Below, piece by piece: positions 17,009-24,631 of a DNA stretch of 64,000 nucleotides (position 1 is its first letter; every line of letters starts with the position of its first letter). The position numbers were made by a program, and so were the translations under genes. The DNA lies in the NCBI RefSeq assembly GCF_018383905.1, contig NZ_JAGYWA010000001.1, forward strand, positions 1 through 64,000. The letters run 5' to 3'. This DNA comes from Flavobacterium branchiicola. GTDB taxonomy: Bacteria; Bacteroidota; Bacteroidia; Flavobacteriales; Flavobacteriaceae. Under the pieces are notes generated by a model. The model made no database searches. It was not told where the DNA came from and saw nothing but the letters and a program-made list of their open reading frames with translations.

Positions 17009-17122
17009 TTAAGACATTAAGTAAATTAAGTTTTTGCGTCTAGTTTTAATCTAGAATAAAGAACATTAAGCTTAATGTTCTATACACAAAGAAAAGCTTA
17101 ATTCACTTAATGTCTTAATGGT
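17009..17122. repeat. Octamer-array inverted repeat in porin-kdpD gap
   Basis: Left arm: three units close to CATTAAGA at 17009-17032. Right arm: the complement, ending at 17122. In the centre, 17062-17083 is a perfect 22-bp palindrome with half AGAACATTAAG. A sister element lies one gene further at 18264. Confidence 0.75.
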
Positions 17123-17136
17123 TAAAACCCAAAAAA

Positions 17137-18258
17137 ATGGAAAACGAAAATAACGCACAGCATTTTCTGGATTTGATTCAGAAATCACGGAAAGGAAAAT
17201 TTAAAATCTACATTGGAATGAGCGCTGGTGTGGGCAAAACTTTCCGTATGCTTCAGGAAGCGCATTCGTTATTGAAAAACGGAATCGATGTAAAAATTGG
17301 CTACATCGAAACGCATATGCGAAAGGAAACGCATGAGTTATTGTCTGGTCTGCCGATTATTCCGAGGCGGACTATTTTTTATAAAGGAAAAGAACTCGAA
17401 GAACTCGATGTTCAGGCGATCATCAACCTTAGACCAGAAGTGGTTATCGTTGATGAATTGGCGCATACAAACGTCGAGGGAAGCAAAAACGAAAAACGAT
17501 GGCAGGATGTTCTGGAGATTCTGGAAGCTGGAATTAATGTGATTTCGGCCGTTAATATTCAGCATATTGAGAGCTTAAATTCAGCTGTGAAACGCATAAC
17601 CGGAATTCACGTTCAGGAAAGAATTCCTGATAATGTTTTGCGTCTGGCTGATGAAGTAGTGAATATTGATTTGACTTCGGAAGATTTGATTGCCCGTTTA
17701 AAGGAAGGTAAAATTTATACGGCAGATAAAATTCAGACGGCTTTAACGAACTTTTTTAAGTCGGAACAAATTCTACAACTTCGTGAATTGGCTTTGAAAG
17801 AAGTCGCAAGCCAAGTGGTTCGAAAAGTAGAAAGTGAAGTTCCTAATCTACATGCTTTAAGGCACGAAAAATTGTTAGCTTGTATTAGCAGTAACGATAA
17901 AACCGCTAAAATTATAATTCGAAAAGCAGCTCGATTGGCCAGTTATTACAACGGAAGCTGGTATGTTTTGTATGTCGAAACTCCACAGGAAAGCAGTACA
18001 CGAATTGCTCTTGATAAACAACGGCATTTAATTAATAACTTTAAACTCGCTGTTCAACTGGGCGCGGAAGTTATTAAAGTAGAAAATTCAAATATTGCCA
18101 ATGCGATTTTGACAACTGTCGTGGAAAAACAGATTACAACTGTCTGCATCGGGAAACCGCATTTGAATTTATTTAAAGTAATTTTGTCTACAACAATTTT
18201 CAGGCGTCTGTTAAACAAACTGTCTTTATCAAATGTCGATCTTGTTATTTTGTCTTAA
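17137..18258 (+). CDS. kdpD: KdpD-type sensor lacking the histidine kinase core
   Basis: A 373-residue protein equal to the N-terminal half of KdpD. The KdpD domain has the Walker-like GMSAGVGKT at residues 27-35, the IGYIETHMR block and DELAHTN, followed by IQHIESLN; the C-terminal ~130 residues are a UspA-like domain. The transmembrane DUF4118, GAF and kinase domains of E. coli KdpD (894 residues) are missing, and the frame ends cleanly, so this looks like a natural short form and not a break. In this form it presumably senses K+ or nucleotide state in the cytoplasm and acts on the separate histidine kinase encoded next. Confidence 0.92.
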   Translation: MENENNAQHFLDLIQKSRKGKFKIYIGMSAGVGKTFRMLQEAHSLLKNGIDVKIGYIETHMRKETHELLSGLPIIPRRTIFYKGKELEELDVQAIINLRPEVVIVDELAHTNVEGSKNEKRWQDVLEILEAGINVISAVNIQHIESLNSAVKRITGIHVQERIPDNVLRLADEVVNIDLTSEDLIARLKEGKIYTADKIQTALTNFFKSEQILQLRELALKEVASQVVRKVESEVPNLHALRHEKLLACISSNDKTAKIIIRKAARLASYYNGSWYVLYVETPQESSTRIALDKQRHLINNFKLAVQLGAEVIKVENSNIANAILTTVVEKQITTVCIGKPHLNLFKVILSTTIFRRLLNKLSLSNVDLVILS

Positions 18259-18263
18259 TTTTT

Positions 18264-18380
18264 CACCATTAAGAGATTAAGAAAATTAAGATTTAGTGCT
18301 GAATATAATCAAAACCTTAAGACATTAAGTTTAATGATCTTCAACCAAAGAAAAGCTTAACTCACTTAATTCCTTAATGT
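18264..18380. repeat. Octamer-array inverted repeat in kdpD-kinase gap
   Basis: Left arm: three NNATTAAG units at 18267-18290. Right arm: the complement near 18356-18379. It is similar to the element at 17009-17122 in arms but differs in the middle. Confidence 0.7.
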
Positions 18381-18414
18381 TAAAATAAAAAAACTTGTTT
18401 TAAAAACAACTCTT

Positions 18415-20130
18415 ATGAGAATTAAAACCAAATTGAATCTGGGTGTTGGATTGTTATTTTTAATGATCATCATTCTCTCGTTAGTGAGTGCTTATTCTGT
18501 TTTTTTGATTAAGCAGGACACCGAGAATATTCTAAAATCGAATTATAATACGCTGGAATATTCCAGAAATATGATTTTTGCTTTGGACGGAATGAAATCA
18601 AATTCTAAAGAAACAATTCAGAATTTTGAAGAGAATCTCGAAAAGCAAACTCAAAATATTACGGAACCAGGCGAAAAACAAGCGACCGAAAAACTGAAAG
18701 AAAGTTTTACTCTTTTAGCTAGAAATAGTGCTGATGAAGCTGTAAAAACGCAAATTCGTCAGGATATTTTTGCGATCATGAAACTGAATCTCGATGCCAT
18801 AAAACAGAAAAGCGATATTGCAAAACATACTGCTGAAACGGCTAATCTTTCGATCGCTATCGTGGGAACTTTGTGCTTTTTAATTGCTTTTAATTTATTG
18901 GTTAATCTGCCTAATAATATTGCAAATCCGATTAAGGAATTAACGCTGAGTATTAAAGAAATTGCTAATAAAAATTATTCAGAACGTGTTCATTTTACGA
19001 GTCATAGCGAATTTGGAGATCTTGCCAAATCGTTTAATACCATGGCGCAAAAACTCGAAGAATATCACGACAGTAATGTTTATAAACTTCTTTTTGAGAA
19101 AAAACGACTCGAAACGCTGATCAATAATATGAATGATCCGATTATTGGTTTAGATAATGAAGGTTTTATTTTGTTTGCCAATGATGAAGCGTTGAAAATT
19201 ATTGGTTTGAAATCGGAAGATATAATCGGGAAATCTGCGTCTGAATTGGCTGTTTCTAATGATTTAATTCGTTCTTTAATTCTGAAAGAAAGTGAAACTC
19301 CGAAAAAACAACCTCTCAAAATTTTTGCTCACGGAAAGGAAAGTTATTTCGAAAAAGAAATTCACAGTATCACGATAACGCCAACTGGAGAAGAAAAAGA
19401 AATTAATATTGGTGACGTTATTATTCTGCGAAATATTACGCTTTTTAAAGAACTGGATTTTGCTAAAACCAATTTTATTGCCACCGTTTCTCATGAATTA
19501 AAAACGCCGATTGCATCTATAAAGTTAAGTCTTCAATTGCTTGAAAATGCCAAAACGGGCGATATGAACGACGATCAGAAACAATTGGTGGAAAGCATTA
19601 AAGACGATAGTCAGCGTTTATTGAAAATCACAGGAGAATTACTGAATTTATCGCAGTTAGAAACCGGAAATATTCAGTTAAATATCGGAAAAAGCAATCC
19701 GCATGAAATTGTAAATTATGCTGTAGAAGCCGTAAAAGTTCAGGCCGATCAAAAGCAAATTCAATTGATTATTGATGCAAATGAAAATCTTAAAAATGTA
19801 AAAGCCGATGCCGAAAAAACAGGCTGGGTTTTGATTAATTATTTGTCGAATGCTATCAGATATTCTTCTGAAAAAAGTACGATTCTTATTAAATTAAAAG
19901 AAGAAAATAGTCAGATGGTTTTTCAGGTTATCGATACAGGAAAAGGAATTGAACCGAGATATAAAGACAAAGTTTTTGATAAATATTTTCAAATTCCGGG
20001 CAGTCAGAAATCCGGAACAGGATTGGGTTTAGCCATTAGTAAAGAATTTATTGAAGCTCAAAACGGAAATGTTGGCGTAGAAAGTAATTTAGGTTTAGGC
20101 AGTACTTTTTGGTTTACGTTGAAAGTTTAA
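18415..20130 (+). CDS. HAMP-PAS sensor histidine kinase of the kdp locus
   Basis: A 571-residue membrane kinase. TM1 is residues 9-30 and TM2 about 140-165; the intervening ~110 residues are periplasmic and helical. Then come HAMP (ANPIKELTLSIKEIANKNYSE), PAS (~220-330, beginning with LINNMNDPIIGLDNEGFI), HisKA with the phosphorylated H360 in VSHELKTP, and HATPase_c with N, G1 (DTGKGI) and G2 (GTGLGLAI) boxes. It closes the kdp cluster and probably phosphorylates the NtrC-type regulator encoded at 8572, with the short KdpD as an accessory sensor. That pairing is inferred from gene order; both partners lie within 12 kb with no other two-component gene between. Confidence 0.9.
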   Translation: MRIKTKLNLGVGLLFLMIIILSLVSAYSVFLIKQDTENILKSNYNTLEYSRNMIFALDGMKSNSKETIQNFEENLEKQTQNITEPGEKQATEKLKESFTLLARNSADEAVKTQIRQDIFAIMKLNLDAIKQKSDIAKHTAETANLSIAIVGTLCFLIAFNLLVNLPNNIANPIKELTLSIKEIANKNYSERVHFTSHSEFGDLAKSFNTMAQKLEEYHDSNVYKLLFEKKRLETLINNMNDPIIGLDNEGFILFANDEALKIIGLKSEDIIGKSASELAVSNDLIRSLILKESETPKKQPLKIFAHGKESYFEKEIHSITITPTGEEKEINIGDVIILRNITLFKELDFAKTNFIATVSHELKTPIASIKLSLQLLENAKTGDMNDDQKQLVESIKDDSQRLLKITGELLNLSQLETGNIQLNIGKSNPHEIVNYAVEAVKVQADQKQIQLIIDANENLKNVKADAEKTGWVLINYLSNAIRYSSEKSTILIKLKEENSQMVFQVIDTGKGIEPRYKDKVFDKYFQIPGSQKSGTGLGLAISKEFIEAQNGNVGVESNLGLGSTFWFTLKV

Positions 20131-20175
20131 ATTTATTTTTTCTAACCCGTTGGATGTAATTAAAAAAAAACTTTT

Positions 20176-20313
20176 AACACATAGAAGCATAGCTTTTTTT
20201 GCCTATAAAAAGGCGTTTCACTTGCATTAACAAACATAGCTATGTGTTAGAAACTAGTTTCTTTTTAAAACCTTTTTAGCAATATTTATAATAATCTATG
20301 TTTCTATGTGTTC
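20176..20313. repeat. Inverted repeat with CATAGAAG octamers
   Basis: Left arm has two units near CATAGAAG (20180-20195); right arm has the complement CTATGTTT-CTATGTGT (20296-20311). A palindrome ACATAGCTATGT lies in the middle at 20234-20245. It fills most of the 324-base gap between the kinase and the phosphatase gene. Confidence 0.65.
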
Positions 20314-20424
20314 AAAATAATTACACCCAACATTTTTTTCTATTGAAATTTGTCATTGCCATTGCCTTGATTAATATTCGCTTAAGGTTCAATTAAGGCC
20401 AAAATACTTGGATCGAACATTCGT

Positions 20425-20432
20425 TAATTTTG
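20425..20432 (+). promoter_or_regulatory. -7 promoter element TAATTTTG with upstream direct repeats
   Basis: TAnnTTTG match 23 bases before the phosphatase ATG. Upstream, TTAAGG occurs twice 11 bases apart (20382-20387 and 20393-20398), a spacing typical of OmpR-type regulator sites; this second point is weak. Confidence 0.55.
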
Positions 20433-20454
20433 TACTATATAACAACAACGAAAG

Positions 20455-21216
20455 ATGTTTTACAAAACGATTTCTCTGGTATTTCTTTTCGGATTATTTT
20501 CTGCAAATGCACAGCAAAATGATTCTATTGTAAAAATTGACAGTACTTCCAATCCTTTAAAATTTAGCTACAAACAATTAATTATTCCAACAGTATTAAT
20601 TGGTTATGGCGTAATTGGTTTAGAAAGTGATCAGCTTTTGAGTTTTAACTCGCAGATCAAAAAAGAAGTCACTGAAGATATTGATGAGAAAATCACAATT
20701 GATGACTTTTCTCAATATGCACCTGCAGCATCTGTTTATGCCTTGAATGCTTTTGGTATAAAAGGAAAAAATAATATGCGCGATCGTTCGGTTATATTTG
20801 TGACTTCGTATGTTATTATGGCTTCGACAGTTTTGGGTTTAAAATCGATTGTGCATGAAGAAAGACCTGACGGAAGTTCAAACAACTCCTTCCCTTCCGG
20901 ACATACAGCAACTGCTTTTGCCGGAGCCGAATTTTTATATCAGGAATATAAAGACAAATCGATTTGGTACGGAATTGCAGGTTACGCTGTTGCAACCGGA
21001 ACCGGACTTTTCAGAATTTACAACAATCGCCATTGGCTGACCGATGTTGCTGCCGGAGCGGGAATCGGAATTATGAGTACCAAAATTGCGTATTGGATTA
21101 ATCCGTATATCACAAAAAAACTCTTCAAATCGTCTGCAGAAAATAAATCGACTTCTATGATTATGCCTTTTTATAATGGACAGCAATATGGTTTGGGGTT
21201 TGTGAAGGTTTTTTAA
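20455..21216 (+). CDS. PAP2-family phosphatase
   Basis: A 253-residue protein with signal peptide (MFYKTISLVFLFGLFSANAQ). The three PAP2 motifs are visible: K-x6-RP in KSIVHEERP, PSGH in SFPSGHTATAF, and R-x5-H-x3-D in RIYNNRHWLTD. These form the vanadium-haloperoxidase-like active site that hydrolyses phosphomonoesters or lipid pyrophosphates such as undecaprenyl-PP. The protein is envelope-located, with weak membrane segments around 35-50 and 180-200. It has its own promoter and follows the kdp kinase, separated by repeat sequence. Assignment to the family is secure; substrate is unknown. Confidence 0.9.
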   Translation: MFYKTISLVFLFGLFSANAQQNDSIVKIDSTSNPLKFSYKQLIIPTVLIGYGVIGLESDQLLSFNSQIKKEVTEDIDEKITIDDFSQYAPAASVYALNAFGIKGKNNMRDRSVIFVTSYVIMASTVLGLKSIVHEERPDGSSNNSFPSGHTATAFAGAEFLYQEYKDKSIWYGIAGYAVATGTGLFRIYNNRHWLTDVAAGAGIGIMSTKIAYWINPYITKKLFKSSAENKSTSMIMPFYNGQQYGLGFVKVF

Positions 21217-21267
21217 TTTTTTTTAGCCACAGATTAAAAGGATTACAAAGATTTTTTTTTATGTCTT

Positions 21268-21359
21268 TTTCGCCACGAATTACACCAATTTTCGCGAATT
21301 ATATTTTTAGTTAATTTTAAAATAAAAATTTGTGCTAATTCGTGTAATTCGTGGCGAAA
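21268..21359. repeat. Inverted repeat GCCACGAATTACAC, copy 1
   Basis: Arms of 23 bp (21268-21290 and 21337-21359) pair with one mismatch. Each arm contains 9-bp repeats of an ACGAATTAN type. The half element AGCCACAGATTAAAAG sits just before at 21235-21250. A second copy of the family is at 51451-51520. Confidence 0.8.
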
Positions 21360-21381
21360 TTTTTTTATTCAATCCTAACAA

Positions 21382-21413
21382 AACCTCAGAACCTTAGTAT
21401 CTCAGTCCCTTAG
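21382..21413. repeat. Tandem octamer array NNNCTYAG
   Basis: Four 8-bp units, reverse orientation of the arrays at 14781 and 15496. It ends six bases before the stop codon of the leftward acetyltransferase gene. Confidence 0.65.
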
Positions 21414-21418
21414 AACCT

Positions 21419-21868
21419 TTAAAAATTCATTTCCATAATCGACATAAATCTATTTTTTATTGAAGTTTCAAATTCACCGATTTTCTCAAATCCCATTTTC
21501 TGATAAAATTGTTCGGCATTGGGTTCTGAGTCCAAAATAACTCTTTTGCATTTTTCATTTCGCATTCTTTCCAGAAAATCATTCATTAAGAACGAACCCA
21601 ATCCTTTCCCAATATATTCGGGCAAAATAAATAAGTTATCTAATTCTACCTGATCATTTTCCAATTTTAGATACGAATAATAACCTATGATCTGATTCTC
21701 ATCAACTAAATTAAAAACATTATTCTTTTCAATATAATTTGCAGTTACTGTTAGATTGTTACTCCATTTCAAAATTTGTTCTTCAGAATATCCCCAATAG
21801 CCTTTTGACTTTTTGGTGATTTTTGTTAGTAAAATATTATCTTCGGTTATGGCTTTTTGGATGTTCAT
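21419..21868 (-). CDS. GNAT family N-acetyltransferase
   Basis: A 149-residue GNAT fold. The acetyl-CoA binding motif is in LFILPEYIGKGLGSFLMNDFL (Q/R-x-x-G-x-G/A form: YIGKGLGS), preceded by the VDENQIIGYYSYLKLENDQVELDNL strands and followed by ILDSEPNAEQFYQKMGFEKIGE, which closes the fold. It transfers acetyl from acetyl-CoA to an unknown small-molecule or protein amine. It is a single cytoplasmic gene on the minus strand between two plus-strand units. Confidence 0.88.
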   Translation of the reverse strand: MNIQKAITEDNILLTKITKKSKGYWGYSEEQILKWSNNLTVTANYIEKNNVFNLVDENQIIGYYSYLKLENDQVELDNLFILPEYIGKGLGSFLMNDFLERMRNEKCKRVILDSEPNAEQFYQKMGFEKIGEFETSIKNRFMSIMEMNF

Positions 21869-21951
21869 TTATCTCTTTTTTTCATCTAATCAGTAAAGTT
21901 AAATAGTTTATACTGAATAGCCTTCATAAAAAAATATTTAAAAATATTTGC

Positions 21952-21995
21952 GTAACTCAAAAGTTACATATAAATTTGCGTAACCTTAAAGTTAC
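21952..21995 (+). promoter_or_regulatory. Promoter with two tandem ArsR-type operators
   Basis: Two 16-bp inverted repeats, GTAACTCAAAAGTTAC (21952-21967) and GTAACCTTAAAGTTAC (21980-21995), are 13/16 identical and spaced 28 bp. Each follows TTTGC. The -7 element TAAATTTG (21971-21978) lies exactly between them, and the start site would fall in the second. This is a textbook arrangement for repression of the operon by its own ArsR-type regulator. Confidence 0.75.
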
Positions 21996-22001
21996 TTAAC
22001 T

Positions 22002-22430
22002 ATGAAAACAGAAATTAACCACAAATGGTTTTATAACCAATCTCCTGAAGAAATATGGATGTATCTTACGGAGACAGAATTAATTGCACAATGGATTATG
22101 CCAAATGATTTTAAACTCGTTTTAGGGCATCATTTTACATTTCGCACCAATCCCATTCCAAGTTTAAATCTTGACGGAATTTTTCATTGTAAAATATTAG
22201 AGATCGTTCCTTTCAAAAAGCTTGTTTACAGCTGGAAAGGCGGACCAGGAAATGATGAAACTATCTTTGATACTATTGTCGAATGGACTTTGGAAAAGAA
22301 AGATAAGGGTACCGAATTGTATCTGCTTCATACCGGATTTAAAGACGAAAATGTTTCTATCCTAACCGGAATGACAGAAGGCTGGTTGAAAAAAATGGAA
22401 AAAGTAGAGAATCTTTTAAATGAAAAATAA
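22002..22430 (+). CDS. SRPBCC (AHSA1-like) domain protein
   Basis: A 142-residue START-like protein: WFYNQSPEEIWMYLTETELIAQWIMPNDFK at the front, HCKILEIVPFKKLVYSWKGG and TIVEWTLEKKDKGTELYLLHTGF behind are typical of the AHSA1 group, which binds hydrophobic ligands in a deep cavity. It is the first gene of an operon with an ArsR-type repressor, overlapping it by one base (TAATG). Such pairs are common; the SRPBCC protein may bind the inducer or detoxify a lipophilic compound, but the ligand is unknown. Confidence 0.88.
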   Translation: MKTEINHKWFYNQSPEEIWMYLTETELIAQWIMPNDFKLVLGHHFTFRTNPIPSLNLDGIFHCKILEIVPFKKLVYSWKGGPGNDETIFDTIVEWTLEKKDKGTELYLLHTGFKDENVSILTGMTEGWLKKMEKVENLLNEK

Positions 22431-22750
22431 TGTCACTACCTAATCTTGATGCTTTACAAGTAATTGCAGATCCAAGCCGCAGGCAAATTCTGCAATTGCT
22501 TACTAAAGAGACGTATAATATAAATGCGTTGGCTGAAAACTTTGATATGAGCCGTCCTGCGGTTTCAAAACATATTAAAATATTGCAGCAGGCAGGTTTT
22601 ATTTCTATTCAGGAAATTGGACGGGAGCGCCATTGTGTTTTAAATCAAAAAGGATTTAATGATGTTAAAGCGCTTATTAGTCATTTTGACCAGTTCTGGG
22701 AAAACAAACTTAGCAGACTGGAAACTATTTTAAATAAAAAGAAAGATTAA
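22430..22750 (+). CDS. ArsR-family winged-helix repressor
   Basis: A 106-residue protein. The winged helix is seen in ALQVIADPSRRQILQLL, YNINALAENFDMSRPAVSKHIKILQQAGFI and EIGRERHCVLNQKGF. No Cys or His metal site of classical ArsR/SmtB (ELCVCDL) is present, so this is the metal-independent type usually paired with SRPBCC proteins. ATG overlaps the previous stop by one base, indicating coupled translation. It probably binds the two GTAAC-N6-GTTAC sites in front of the operon and represses it. Confidence 0.9.
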   Translation: MSLPNLDALQVIADPSRRQILQLLTKETYNINALAENFDMSRPAVSKHIKILQQAGFISIQEIGRERHCVLNQKGFNDVKALISHFDQFWENKLSRLETILNKKKD

Positions 22751-22768
22751 TTAAACAAATTAGAAATC

Positions 22769-23209
22769 ATGCAAAAACAAATCTTACTTGATCTTTTAGA
22801 TCATAATCGCTTTGTCTGTAATGCCACATTTAAAAAAATAACTCCTGAAAACAGTCGTTTTCGATTGAATGAAAAAACGGCTTCGGTTGGATTTATTTAC
22901 AGACATATTGGCGAAACGGCAAATATATTAGGAGAGTTCTTCGGAGTTAAAACGGATGTCGAAAACACAACAATCGGGCAATCTGATACAGGAAAAAATT
23001 ATGATCTTCAAACCAGTCATACTTTTATGGAACAAGGATACAAAACGCTCGAAGATCTGATAAAAAATTCCTCTGATCAGGATTGGTTTGAAGATGTCGA
23101 AACTTCATTTTTAGGAACGGTTCCCAGAATGAAATTACTTTCTATCATTCTTTTTCATAATTCGCATCATTGCGGGCAAATTGCATCGGCAATTGTGAAG
23201 GGGAATTAA
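22769..23209 (+). CDS. DinB/DUF664-like metal-binding protein
   Basis: A 146-residue four-helix bundle protein of the DinB/YfiT superfamily (unrelated to DNA polymerase IV). The three putative metal ligands are H46 (IYRHIGE), H130 and H134 (FHNSHHCGQ), in the usual first-helix and HxxxH positions. Some members act as thiol transferases (for example bacillithiol S-transferase), but the substrate here is unknown. It lies 18 bases after the ArsR gene and is probably the third gene of the same operon. Confidence 0.85.
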   Translation: MQKQILLDLLDHNRFVCNATFKKITPENSRFRLNEKTASVGFIYRHIGETANILGEFFGVKTDVENTTIGQSDTGKNYDLQTSHTFMEQGYKTLEDLIKNSSDQDWFEDVETSFLGTVPRMKLLSIILFHNSHHCGQIASAIVKGN

Positions 23210-23216
23210 AAATATT

Positions 23217-23537
23217 TTACTTCCAATTTTCACTCGCAAACACAAAAATCAATCCTGCTAGTAAAATATGCAGAATTAAAATTATAATCCATGTTTTGAT
23301 TTTATTACTTGATTTGTCAATACATAAACCATAAATAGGAAACTGAACAACCCCAATTATAAAATTTATAAAAGAAAGATCTTTTGACCAAATACATTGG
23401 AAAGTCGCGAATGGAAACAAAGCAAAAACAGGCTGAATAAATCCATGTCCTCCACCCGCGATAATCATTGTAGCTAATAAAAGAAGGGGCGTTAAGATTA
23501 AAAATCGTATTGTCCATTTGTATCTTTCAGAATTCAT
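23217..23537 (-). CDS. Small integral membrane protein of unknown function
   Basis: A 106-residue protein with three hydrophobic helices (about 12-32, 57-72, 82-101) and a loop reading GGGHGFIQPVFALFPFATFQCIW. I do not recognise a family. It is convergent with the DinB-like gene, seven bases apart. Coding potential is supported by clean membrane topology and a charged N-terminus (MNSERYKW). Confidence 0.6.
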   Translation of the reverse strand: MNSERYKWTIRFLILTPLLLLATMIIAGGGHGFIQPVFALFPFATFQCIWSKDLSFINFIIGVVQFPIYGLCIDKSSNKIKTWIIILILHILLAGLIFVFASENWK

Positions 23538-23577
23538 GAAATTTAAATTTTAAATAAAAGAACCGCAGGTTTGGTAA

Positions 23578-23679
23578 ATATTGTAGGGCTGGATTTTAAT
23601 CCAGTCAAATATACAAAGCCGTAGGGACGATTATATTGTTCCATAAAAAAAACCGGATTAAAATCCGGCTCTACAATAT
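23578..23679. repeat. Inverted repeat with two self-paired arms
   Basis: Outer arms ATATTGTAGRGCYGGAT face each other. Each contains a 16-bp hairpin: CTGGATTTTAATCCAG (23589-23604) and CCGGATTAAAATCCGG (23653-23668). An inner pair, AGGGACGAT near 23623 and its complement near 23681-23691, extends the symmetry. Confidence 0.75.
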
Positions 23680-23768
23680 AAATCGTCCCTCCGGGACTTT
23701 AAAACCAGAATTGATTATTTTCTTATTGTTGAAAATTGAAATTGATTTTTGAAATTGTCATTGACATT

Positions 23769-24542
23769 TTATGTATTCGAAGTATTATTCTTAATCTCTC
23801 GAACTTCACGTTTCAATTCTAAAAGCAAATCTTTCATTGCCCCGGTTTCTGTCATTTCCTGTTTTTTATCTGAACGACCAATGTTGCATTCGTATTCCCA
23901 AATCTCCAAAATATCAGAAGCTTTCACTTCATAATTTGGATAAAAGCTATTGTCGGATTCTAAAACCAAGGCGTTCTTTTTATTTTTATTGAGACGCTTA
24001 TAGACCATTCCTTCATTTTTGGTAATCAGAATATAAGTTCTTCCATCCATCACCTCTCCAAGCTTTTCTACATAACGGCCAATAATAATAGAACCATCTT
24101 CGTGTGGAGGCATTGAATCACCTTCAACGGGAAATCCGCGATGTTTTCCAGGTCCTAAAAACGGAAGTGTAATCTGCTGTAAACTTTCAATATATTCCGG
24201 ATCAGCATAGCCGTTTAGATAACCTGCTTTTGCTTTTTGAGATACAATTTCAATAAAATTTTCTCCAAAACTATCCACTTGAATGGGTAAAATAAGTCGA
24301 TTGCCTTCGAGCTTTATCAAATTTTGCACATCAATTTTTCGAATATCGACAGATAATATCAAGTCGATACTCATATGAAAATATAACGCAATCTTCTTCA
24401 AAATATCGTACGGAGCTTCTGAAGTTCCGTCTTCATATTTTACGTATCTGCCTCTGGTAATGCTAAGGTTTTCAGCTAATTTTTCCTGAGATATTTTATG
24501 CTTAACCCTTAACGCTCTGATGTTGTCTGAAAATAAGGACAT
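23769..24542 (-). CDS. LexA-like HTH / S24 peptidase repressor
   Basis: A 257-residue XRE-type regulator with a C-terminal S24 domain. The HTH covers residues 5-60 (IRALRVKHKISQEKLAENLS). The self-cleavage site is A106-G107 in KAKAGYLNG, the nucleophile S143 in EGDSMPP and the general base K182 in GMVYKRL. So it should be cut upon RecA activation, as LexA and phage repressors are. A longer start at 24644 exists, but the promoter TATATTTGC (24568-24576) lies within it, so I take ATG 24542. It is divergent from the polymerase genes and shares a promoter region holding two like operators. It is probably the SOS switch of this island. Confidence 0.9.
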   Translation of the reverse strand: MSLFSDNIRALRVKHKISQEKLAENLSITRGRYVKYEDGTSEAPYDILKKIALYFHMSIDLILSVDIRKIDVQNLIKLEGNRLILPIQVDSFGENFIEIVSQKAKAGYLNGYADPEYIESLQQITLPFLGPGKHRGFPVEGDSMPPHEDGSIIIGRYVEKLGEVMDGRTYILITKNEGMVYKRLNKNKKNALVLESDNSFYPNYEVKASDILEIWEYECNIGRSDKKQEMTETGAMKDLLLELKREVREIKNNTSNT

Positions 24543-24560
24543 AATAAATTTGTTATAATT

Positions 24561-24612
24561 TGGAACAGCAAATATACAAAAAATTGTTATCACCTGTACT
24601 AATTTTGTTCCA
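24561..24612. promoter_or_regulatory. Divergent promoter with paired LexA-like operators
   Basis: Two inverted copies of an 18-bp element: TGGAACAGCAAATATACA (24561-24578) and, on the other strand, TGGAACAAAATTAGTACA (24595-24612); 12 of 18 positions agree (TGGAACAnnAnnnnTACA). The first covers the leftward -7 box TATATTTGC (24568-24576), the second the rightward -7 box TAATTTTG (24600-24607). Binding of one protein to both would shut both promoters. Confidence 0.75.
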
Positions 24613-24631
24613 TACAAAAACAAAAGGAAAA

